In this document: piece by piece, positions 1 through 4,904 of the stretch | Numbering within the stretch: position 1 is the stretch's first letter | How the letters are laid out: each line of letters begins with the position of its first letter | Assembly: GCA_026414325.1 (NCBI GenBank) | Contig: JAOAJF010000029.1 | Coordinates: 1-7,474 of the forward strand | Reading direction: 5' to 3' | DNA: 7,474 nt | Source of the DNA: Microcaldota archaeon | Lineage (GTDB): Archaea; Micrarchaeota; Micrarchaeia; Anstonellales; Anstonellaceae | Notes under the pieces: generated by a model | What the model saw: the letters and a program-made list of their open reading frames with translations, nothing else | What the model was told of the DNA's origin: nothing | The model's database searches: none | Position numbers and translations under genes: made by a program

Positions 1-13
1 GTATAATAATCAT
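1..13 (-). CDS. Possible first codons of a divergent leaderless gene (cut by window edge)
   Basis: On the - strand an ATG at 13-11 is followed by ATT ATT ATA before the window ends, so only four codons are visible and no product can be named. The reason to mention it is the promoter geometry: a CTTTATATAG box (45-36 on this strand) is centred about 27 bases before the ATG, the spacing expected for a leaderless archaeal transcript and the one seen at two other genes here. There is no ribosome binding site close to the ATG. This is weak evidence; the ATG may be chance. Confidence 0.2.
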
Positions 14-35
14 GTATTAATAATACCAGGTTTTT

Positions 36-45
36 CTATATAAAG
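36..45. promoter_or_regulatory. TATA-like box, usable in both directions
   Basis: CTATATAAAG on the + strand reads CTTTATATAG on the - strand, and both resemble the archaeal TATA consensus. On the - strand it would start transcription at about position 13, where an ATG lies. On the + strand it would start near 66, giving the 117-aa gene a 5' leader of roughly 60-70 bases. A second, weaker + strand candidate is CTTTATTATA at 66-75. Seen by eye only. Confidence 0.35.
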
Positions 46-136
46 TTCCAAACCTCTTTTATAGACTTTATTATACATGCTGCTTTAATTATTCTGTATT
101 TTTTCAGGGGGACTGCAGGGTGAAAAAATTAATTAT

Positions 137-490
137 ATGTTTGATCAAAAAACATTTCAAAAAATAAAAAATGAAATAATGATCTATGGCTATAAAAAAA
201 TAAAAACAGCTCTTGGCACTCTCCTACTTTTTGAATCAATAGAAAATTTAGATATTCTAAAGGTAAAAAAAGCCTTGCAATTAGAAGCTAGGTTAGATGT
301 AACCAAGCATGGATTAGGGCCTATCCAAACTCTAAGTTCTGTTTATTTTAAAAACATTTATTCTCTTCCAACAGCTGCTTTAGTCTCACCTATTTTTAAA
401 AATTTCAATACTAAAAATTTCTATATTATTAGAAAAGAGCTAAAAGAGCAAATAGAAGCTATTTTAAAAGAAGCTGGGGCTAAGATTTAA
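137..490 (+). CDS. Hypothetical protein, 117 aa
   Basis: I do not recognise this protein. It is small, basic and lysine/isoleucine-rich, with no signal peptide, no clear membrane segment and no cysteine. The N-terminal half (residues 1-50) looks helical and charged, the middle (50-100) is more hydrophobic with short polar turns, and the C-terminus (about 98-115) looks like an amphipathic helix. Codon use matches the neighbours, which supports a real gene. The ATG at 137 is conventional, but the best ribosome binding match (GGTGA, 119-123) lies 16 bases from it measured from the GG. An in-frame ATT at 128 would sit 7 bases from that GG, like other genes here, and would add Ile-Asn-Tyr. The next gene on the same strand starts 63 bases downstream, with its own possible promoter between them. 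Confidence 0.6.
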   Translation: MFDQKTFQKIKNEIMIYGYKKIKTALGTLLLFESIENLDILKVKKALQLEARLDVTKHGLGPIQTLSSVYFKNIYSLPTAALVSPIFKNFNTKNFYIIRKELKEQIEAILKEAGAKI

Positions 491-507
491 AAATTTTAAT
501 CCTTTTA

Positions 508-515
508 TTTATATC
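508..515 (+). promoter_or_regulatory. Putative TATA box for the cytochrome b5-like lipoprotein gene
   Basis: TTTATATC is centred about 26 bases before position 537, which would give a leader of roughly 17 bases carrying the AGGTGA ribosome binding site. If real, the lipoprotein gene has its own promoter and need not be co-transcribed with the upstream gene. Inferred from sequence pattern only. Confidence 0.4.
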
Positions 516-539
516 AAAAGTTTAATACATAAAACTTTT
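516..539. repeat. Inverted repeat AAAAGTTT-N8-AAACTTTT
   Basis: Two perfect 8-bp arms (516-523 and 532-539) are separated by 8 bases. The dyad begins 26 bases after the upstream stop codon and lies between the putative TATA box and the expected transcription start of the next gene, a position suited to a repressor operator. It could instead be a weak hairpin after the 117-aa gene. A nearly identical dyad lies at 1123-1145. Confidence 0.45.
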
Positions 540-543
540 ATTT

Positions 544-549
544 AGGTGA
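544..549 (+). promoter_or_regulatory. Ribosome binding site AGGTGA that decides a TTG start
   Basis: AGGTGA matches the complement of the archaeal 16S rRNA 3' end and ends 4 bases before the TTG at 554. No in-frame ATG or GTG lies between the upstream in-frame stop (530-532) and this TTG. The TTG start also gives a full lipoprotein signal peptide, so site and protein agree. Confidence 0.65.
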
Positions 550-553
550 AAAG

Positions 554-1081
554 TTGAACAAGCCTTTTTTAATAAGCCTAATTCTTTTAATTGCTTTTCT
601 ATTTTTAACTGGCTGTATAAACAACCAAAATCAAACTCCTTCTGAAGACCAAACTCCTAAAATTGTTAAACCTTCTTCTATTGAGCAAAATACTACAAAC
701 TTGCCGCTAAATCAGCCTCCAGAGCCTTCCTCTCCAGCTTATCAAGAAGAAAAGTCTCAGACCCAATCTAAAGAAGTTAAAGAGAGAGAAGCTAATAAAG
801 AGGAAGAAGAAAAAGTAAAGCAGCAGCCAAATCTAATTCCAAAATTAGATATGCAAGAAGTAAAAAAGCACAATAGCTCTAAAGATTGCTATACTGTAAT
901 TGATGGAAAAGTTTACAATTTAAGCCCATTTATTGCAAAAAATATTCATCCACCTGCTATACTTAAGGCTTGCGGAAAAGATGGTACGGAATTGTTTTAT
1001 AATCGAGAAGGAATAGGACCACATCCAGCCTCAGCTTTAGCTGTTTTAGAGCAATATTATATTGGAGAGTTAGAAAAATAA
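554..1081 (+). CDS. Surface lipoprotein with C-terminal cytochrome b5-like haem-binding domain
   Basis: The start codon is TTG. Residues 1-20 form a lipoprotein-type signal: a basic/polar start, a long hydrophobic stretch, then the lipobox LTGC with Cys21 as the probable lipid-modified residue. Residues 22-97 are a low-complexity linker rich in Gln, Pro, Ser, Glu and Lys, probably a flexible tether. Residues 98-175 match the cytochrome b5 fold: EVKKHNS, then VIDGKVYNLSPF, ILKACGKDGTELF and YYIGELE at the end. By comparison with the family, His132 (in IHPPA, usually HPGG) and His157 (in GPHPAS) are the two axial haem ligands. Cys112 and Cys140 are placed as in extracytoplasmic members of this group and may form a disulfide. 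The role is likely electron transfer or haem binding outside the membrane; the partner is unknown. No redox enzyme is adjacent except a cytoplasmic NAD-type dehydrogenase. Confidence 0.85.
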   Translation: MNKPFLISLILLIAFLFLTGCINNQNQTPSEDQTPKIVKPSSIEQNTTNLPLNQPPEPSSPAYQEEKSQTQSKEVKEREANKEEEEKVKQQPNLIPKLDMQEVKKHNSSKDCYTVIDGKVYNLSPFIAKNIHPPAILKACGKDGTELFYNREGIGPHPASALAVLEQYYIGELEK

Positions 1082-1090
1082 TTTAACAAT

Positions 1091-1119
1091 AAATTTAGTT
1101 CAAATTTAGTTCAAATTTT
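1091..1119. repeat. 11-bp tandem repeat AAATTTAGTTC, 2.6 copies
   Basis: Two perfect copies of AAATTTAGTTC (1091-1101 and 1102-1112) are followed by a partial third copy (AAATTTT, 1113-1119). They lie about 53-81 bases before the ATG of the dehydrogenase gene, upstream of its TATA box. The 11-bp period is about one helical turn, so the copies would face the same side of the DNA and could bind a regulator cooperatively. They may also just be slippage in AT-rich DNA. Confidence 0.6.
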
Positions 1120-1122
1120 GTA

Positions 1123-1145
1123 AAAAGTTTGCCATCTAAAACTTT
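1123..1145. repeat. Inverted repeat AAAAGTTT-N8-AAACTTT, second copy
   Basis: The left arm AAAAGTTT (1123-1130) and right arm AAACTTT (1139-1145) pair over 7 bp with an 8-base spacer. The arms and spacer length equal those of the dyad at 516-539, although the spacer sequence differs. The right arm runs into the TATA box of the dehydrogenase gene, so a protein bound here would be expected to block TBP/TFB. A transcription-end hairpin for the lipoprotein gene is the alternative. Confidence 0.45.
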
Positions 1146-1150
1146 ATAAA
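1141..1150 (+). promoter_or_regulatory. TATA box of a leaderless promoter (dehydrogenase)
   Basis: ACTTTATAAA is centred about 26 bases before the ATG at 1172, so transcription should start at or next to the start codon. No GGAGG- or GGTGA-like site lies in the 20 bases before the ATG, which agrees with a leaderless mRNA. The spacing also favours 1172 over the alternative in-frame ATG at 1181. Confidence 0.55.
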
Positions 1151-1171
1151 CTTCATTGCTTTGATTATCTT

Positions 1172-2179
1172 ATGGCACAAATGGCATTTTTTGAATTAGA
1201 GGGTTGGGAGAAATCAATTTTAAAAAAATACTTTCCTAAACACAAACTTTTATTTTTCAATGAGCCTTTAGCAGAAAAACATCTTCAGCAAATAAAAAAT
1301 GTAGAGATCTTAGGGGTTTTTATTTATTCGAAGATTAGCAAAGAGGTTTTAGCAAAATTGCCAAAACTAAAAATGATTGCAACTTTTTCTACAGGTTTTG
1401 ACCATATAGATTTAGTAGAATGTAAAAAAAGAAAAATAATTGTTTCAAATGTTCCAAGCTATGGCTCTCACACAGTAGCAGAGCACACTATTGCCCTCAT
1501 GTTAGCTTTAGCAAAAAAATTAGTTCCATCTATAGATAGAACCAGGGCTGGGAATTTTTCTTTAGAAGGGCTCAGAACATTTGATATTGTTGGAAAAACC
1601 CTTGGTTTAATAGGTTTTGGAAAAATAGGCTCGCATGTAGCAAAAGTTGCAAAAGCTTTAGGGATGAATGTTATAATCTACGATCCTTATGCAGATGAAA
1701 ATCTAGTAGACCTACTTGATTGCAAAAAAGTAGATTTAGACTATTTATTAAAACATTCTGACATTATAAGCTTGCATGCACCCCTTAATGAGCAAACTAG
1801 ACATATAATAAACAAAGAAACTATTGCTAAAATGAAAAACGGAGTAATTTTGATCAACACTGCCAGAGGTGGACTGGTCGATAGCAAGGCTTTATTAGAT
1901 GGGCTTTTATCTAAAAAAATTGCAGGTGCTGGCTTGGATGTATTAGAAGAAGAAACTGCCATTAGAGAAGAAAAAGAGCTTTTAGCACCAGATTATGCAA
2001 AAAAGCATGATCTGCACACAGTTGTTATAACTCATATGCTACGAGAGCATCAAAATGTTATAATTACTCCCCACAATGCTTTTAATAGCAAAGAAGCTTT
2101 AGAAAGAATTGTTTACACCTCTGCAGAAAACATATCAAAATTTTTAGAAGGAAGACCACAGAATCTTGTTTATAAATAA
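1172..2179 (+). CDS. D-isomer-specific 2-hydroxyacid dehydrogenase (D-lactate dehydrogenase-like)
   Basis: A 335-aa cytoplasmic enzyme of the family that reduces 2-oxoacids to D-2-hydroxyacids with NAD(P)H. The N-terminal substrate domain starts with AFFELEGWE, typical of D-lactate-like members, and contains STGFDHID (73-80). The NAD domain carries the Rossmann motif GFGKIG (148-153), with Asp171 at the end of the second strand suggesting NAD over NADP. By family comparison the catalytic residues are Arg232 (NTARGG), Glu261 (DVLEEE) and His301 (ITPHNAF); all are present. The segment between Glu261 and His301 is 40 residues, longer than in lactobacillar D-lactate dehydrogenase, as in many D-LDH-like proteins of small-genome prokaryotes. 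The start at 1172 is set by TATA spacing. The exact substrate (pyruvate, a phenylpyruvate-like acid, or other) cannot be read from the sequence. A T-rich repeat and a dyad follow the gene, so it is probably monocistronic. Confidence 0.88.
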   Translation: MAQMAFFELEGWEKSILKKYFPKHKLLFFNEPLAEKHLQQIKNVEILGVFIYSKISKEVLAKLPKLKMIATFSTGFDHIDLVECKKRKIIVSNVPSYGSHTVAEHTIALMLALAKKLVPSIDRTRAGNFSLEGLRTFDIVGKTLGLIGFGKIGSHVAKVAKALGMNVIIYDPYADENLVDLLDCKKVDLDYLLKHSDIISLHAPLNEQTRHIINKETIAKMKNGVILINTARGGLVDSKALLDGLLSKKIAGAGLDVLEEETAIREEKELLAPDYAKKHDLHTVVITHMLREHQNVIITPHNAFNSKEALERIVYTSAENISKFLEGRPQNLVYK

Positions 2180-2196
2180 GTATAATCTTCCTTAGC

Positions 2197-2216
2197 TTTA
2201 TTTTGTTTTATTTTGT
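2197..2216 (+). terminator. 10-bp tandem T-rich repeat, probable transcription end of the dehydrogenase gene
   Basis: TTTATTTTGT occurs twice in perfect tandem, beginning 18 bases after the stop codon. Archaeal RNA polymerase terminates at T-rich stretches in the non-template strand without needing a hairpin, so this is a reasonable terminator. The call rests on position and composition only. Confidence 0.4.
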
Positions 2217-2226
2217 GATCTTTTAT

Positions 2227-2264
2227 AAAACTAAATTTTTGTTACATTTGTAACATTTAGTTTT
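2227..2264. repeat. Long interrupted dyad before the aspartate kinase gene
   Basis: The outer arms AAAACTAAAT (2227-2236) and ATTTAGTTTT (2255-2264) are perfect complements. Inside them GTTACA (2241-2246) and TGTAAC (2249-2254) form a second perfect pair around TT. The only asymmetry is a TTTT bulge at 2237-2240. The dyad abuts the TATA box of the kinase gene, so it may be an operator. As RNA it could fold into a stem with a U-run after it and end transcripts from the dehydrogenase gene. Either way it is the strongest symmetric element in the window. Confidence 0.6.
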
Positions 2265-2273
2265 TTAATAAAT
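2263..2273 (+). promoter_or_regulatory. TATA-like box of a leaderless promoter (aspartate kinase)
   Basis: TTTAATAAATT is centred about 25 bases before the ATG at 2292, and there is no ribosome binding site just before that ATG. This matches a leaderless start, as at the dehydrogenase gene. Both genes also begin with the same eight bases, ATGGCACA. Confidence 0.45.
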
Positions 2274-2291
2274 TTAGCTAATCTTTTTATT

Positions 2292-3572
2292 ATGGCACAG
2301 CTTAGAACAGTTGCTAAAATAGGTGGCTCAACGCTATTAAACAGCGAGAGCTTTTATAGAGCTAGTCAGCTTTGCAAAGACCACAGTGCTGATGTTGTTG
2401 CAATCTCAGCAGCAAATGGCATTACCAAAATGCTAGAAAAGGCAGCACAAGAGGCAGTTAATTCTAAATTTGAAACCTTCTACAAAATAAAGGAATATCA
2501 CAACTCTATTTATAAAGACAATCAGACTTGCAAAATGCACAATCAGTTATACAAAAAACTTAAAGAGGTTTCAACTTTAAATTATCTAACTTCAGAAAAT
2601 TTAGCAGAAATAAAATGTTTTGGAGAGCGCTTTTCAGCATATGTTTTTTCTCAAATCTCTGGCTTTAGATTGCTTCTGCCAGAAAAAATACAAATAACTG
2701 CTCAAGGAGATTATCTGACTGCTGTTGCAATTGAAAAAAATTTCAACTACTCTCTATTTAATAATGGTACGCCTTCAGTGGTGCCTGGCTATTATGGAGT
2801 GGATGGTGGAAAAATAAAATTATTTGGCAGAAGTGGAACTGATTATAGCGCAGCATTTTTAGCAAAAGTTCTTGGAGCAAGAGAAGTTTATTTTTTCAAA
2901 GAATTAGATGGCTATATGACAGCTAATCCAAAAATAGTAAAAAATGCAAAGCTAAGAGAGGAGATGGACTATCAAGAAGTAAAACTTTTAGGAAACTCTG
3001 GCAGCCAAATAATCCACCCAGGAGTAGCTCAACTTTTAGAAAGAACTCCAATTATTTGCTGGGTTAAAAACTTTTTTGATCCAACTAGGCCTGGAACAAA
3101 AATCTCAGCTAATAAATCAAAAAATTCGAATGGTTTTTCTATCGCAAATAAAGATACTGCCCTTTTAACTATTGAAGATGTTGCTATGGCTCAAGCTCCA
3201 AATTATGCAGCAGGGGTTTTTGGCCTTTTAGGAAGTCATAATATAAATATCGAAATTATAGGTACAGCCCAAACGGTTCTATCCTTTACTATCTCTAGAG
3301 AAGACAGCAGCACTTCTTACAACCTACTTTCTAAAGCAGGATATGGACAAATACTACTAAACGAGGATGTGACTTTGATTTCAATTGTTGGAGATGCATT
3401 CGAATATTTTCATCTTTTGCAGAAAACATTTCAGACAATGGTAGAAGGAAATTATAATCTTTATTTAATTTCTCAAAGTCAAAAAACAGCAGCTCTATCT
3501 ATAGTAGTGGATAGTTCTAAAGCTATCGAGATAATAAATAATTTACATAATAGACTAATGGGAATAGATTAA
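2292..3572 (+). CDS. lysC: Aspartate kinase with two ACT domains
   Basis: Phosphorylates L-aspartate to 4-phosphoaspartate, the entry step to lysine, threonine and methionine. The kinase domain (about 5-270) has VAKIGGS (7-13; usually KFGGTS), with Lys9 the conserved lysine, then GER (111-113), GRSGTD (179-184; usually GRGGSD), DGYMTANP (206-213; usually DGVYTADP) and IHPGVAQL (241-248). Two ACT-type segments follow (about 289-355 and 358-426), the usual place for feedback binding of lysine or threonine, so allosteric control is likely. Length (426 aa) is normal for a monofunctional enzyme. Several nucleotide-site residues differ from the textbook motif: Gln239 stands where the common AKVLHP motif has Lys, and Asn212 where it has Asp. 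The KIGG and WVKNFFDPTRPGT wording recalls the aspartokinases linked to ectoine clusters, from memory only. The decarboxylase gene follows after 12 bases. Family call is firm; inhibitor specificity is unknown. Confidence 0.85.
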   Translation: MAQLRTVAKIGGSTLLNSESFYRASQLCKDHSADVVAISAANGITKMLEKAAQEAVNSKFETFYKIKEYHNSIYKDNQTCKMHNQLYKKLKEVSTLNYLTSENLAEIKCFGERFSAYVFSQISGFRLLLPEKIQITAQGDYLTAVAIEKNFNYSLFNNGTPSVVPGYYGVDGGKIKLFGRSGTDYSAAFLAKVLGAREVYFFKELDGYMTANPKIVKNAKLREEMDYQEVKLLGNSGSQIIHPGVAQLLERTPIICWVKNFFDPTRPGTKISANKSKNSNGFSIANKDTALLTIEDVAMAQAPNYAAGVFGLLGSHNINIEIIGTAQTVLSFTISREDSSTSYNLLSKAGYGQILLNEDVTLISIVGDAFEYFHLLQKTFQTMVEGNYNLYLISQSQKTAALSIVVDSSKAIEIINNLHNRLMGID

Positions 3573-3573
3573 T

Positions 3574-3578
3574 AGGGT
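3574..3578 (+). promoter_or_regulatory. Ribosome binding site for the decarboxylase gene
   Basis: AGGGT directly follows the kinase stop codon and leaves 6 bases before the ATG at 3585. A leadered start inside a 12-base gap indicates that the kinase and decarboxylase are translated from one mRNA. Confidence 0.45.
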
Positions 3579-3584
3579 AAAAAA

Positions 3585-4904
3585 ATGCTTCTAGCTCCAC
3601 TCTCTTCTAATTCCAATAATTTAATTATAGGGAAAATTCCAATAAAACAAATTTATCTAAAGTTTGGTCCTGGCCCAATCTATATTTATGATGAGCAAAG
3701 AATAAGAGAGAATTTTAAAAGATTACAAAAAGCTTTTTTTAATTCAGAGTTTCAAACAAAAATTTATTTTGCAATTAAAGCAAATTCTAATCCAGCTATA
3801 ATAAAAATCCTTAGCAGTCAATGGGCTGGAGCTGATTGTTCAAATTTAAACGAGATAGAAATTGCAAGGCTTTGTAATATAAAAAAAGAAAATATTTTAT
3901 ATTCTCCAAATTATTGTTACATTCCAGATCTAGTTTATGCTGCAAAAAACAAAATCCCATTAAATTTTGATTCATTAAGTTCTTTTCAAAATTTTCTTTC
4001 CCAAAAAAGTATCCAGGATTTAGAATTGAAAGATTTAATTATTAGTTTTAGATATAACCCAAAAAGAGGCATAGGGCAAAATAAAAAAATAATAACAGCT
4101 GGCAAAAATTCAAAATTTGGTTTAGAAAAAGATGAGCTTTTGTTGGCCTACCGTCTAGCAAAGAAAAAAGGTATCTGCCGTTTTGGTCTTCATATGATGA
4201 GTGGCTCAAATACACTAACTATTAGTCCATTTGTTTCTCAATTACAAGAGCAATTAGCTGTCGCAGGATTAGTAGTCAAAAAACTTAAAATTAATTTTGA
4301 ATTTATTGATATTGGCGGTGGCTTTGGAGTTAGATATCATCCTAAGCAAAAAGAATTGGATATAGAAAAACTTGGACGTGTTTTATCTAAAACTTTTATA
4401 GAAGGCTGTATTAAAAACAAAATAAAAAGCAACAGGGAAGGTTTTAATTTTCCTACACTTATTTTAGAACCTGGAAGAATTTTGGTTGCAGATAGCGCAG
4501 TGTTAGTTTCTGAAATTACTGATATAAAACATAAAAACTCAAAGAAAATAATTGGGATTTATGCTTCTATGGCTAGTCTAATTAGACCTGCCTTTTATGG
4601 TTCTTATCACCACATTTATATCGATGGAAAATTAAATAGCAAAAAGAAAAAGGCAGATATTGTTGGGCAAGCTTGCGAGTCTTCAGATTATTTTGCTTTC
4701 AATAGGCCTATTGCAGAAAATGCTAAGGTGGGAGATCTTGTAGTTATTTGCACAGCAGGTGCTTATGGCTTTAGTATGAGTAGTAATTATTGCACCATGC
4801 CAAGAGCAGCAGAGGTTTTGGTAAATCAAAAAAAATTAACCCTTATTAGAAAAAGAGAAAATGTTCAAAATATTTTAGCCCTTTGCAATTTCAATCAAAA
4901 ATAA
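3585..4904 (+). CDS. lysA: Diaminopimelate decarboxylase-type PLP enzyme
   Basis: A fold-type III (alanine racemase-like barrel) PLP decarboxylase, expected to convert meso-diaminopimelate to L-lysine in the cytoplasm. Motifs in order: YFAIKANSNP with the PLP lysine Lys65; HMMSGS with His203 (usually HIGS); the phosphate-binding DIGGGFG (242-248); EPGR (295-298); CESSDYF (364-370), whose Cys364/Glu365 would come from the partner subunit of the dimer; and GAYGFSMSSNY (392-402) followed by PRAAE (406-410). All catalytic landmarks are present and the length (439 aa) is normal. Adjacency to aspartate kinase supports the lysine role, but no other DAP-pathway gene is in the window. Related family members decarboxylate other amino acids, so substrate is inferred. 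The last 14 bases overlap the end of the opposite-strand phosphatase gene. Confidence 0.8.
   Translation: MLLAPLSSNSNNLIIGKIPIKQIYLKFGPGPIYIYDEQRIRENFKRLQKAFFNSEFQTKIYFAIKANSNPAIIKILSSQWAGADCSNLNEIEIARLCNIKKENILYSPNYCYIPDLVYAAKNKIPLNFDSLSSFQNFLSQKSIQDLELKDLIISFRYNPKRGIGQNKKIITAGKNSKFGLEKDELLLAYRLAKKKGICRFGLHMMSGSNTLTISPFVSQLQEQLAVAGLVVKKLKINFEFIDIGGGFGVRYHPKQKELDIEKLGRVLSKTFIEGCIKNKIKSNREGFNFPTLILEPGRILVADSAVLVSEITDIKHKNSKKIIGIYASMASLIRPAFYGSYHHIYIDGKLNSKKKKADIVGQACESSDYFAFNRPIAENAKVGDLVVICTAGAYGFSMSSNYCTMPRAAEVLVNQKKLTLIRKRENVQNILALCNFNQK

Noticed and set aside
101..122. Unusually G-rich patch that might mark an RNA gene
   Set aside because: It is about 20 bases long, lacks a folding partner nearby, and shows no tRNA or box C/D features.
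120..167. 15-codon frame starting at GTG 120, a possible leader peptide before the 117-aa gene
   Set aside because: The product is short and lysine-rich with no regulatory codon run, no attenuator-like pairing is evident, and it overlaps the real frame.
1741..1962. 73-aa open frame on the - strand inside the dehydrogenase gene
   Set aside because: It lies wholly antisense to a gene with intact catalytic motifs and has no recognisable domain; a shadow frame.
3685..4206. TGATGA strings resembling box C of C/D small RNAs
   Set aside because: They fall within the decarboxylase coding sequence as ordinary Asp-Glu/Met-Met codons, with no paired box D at the right distance.
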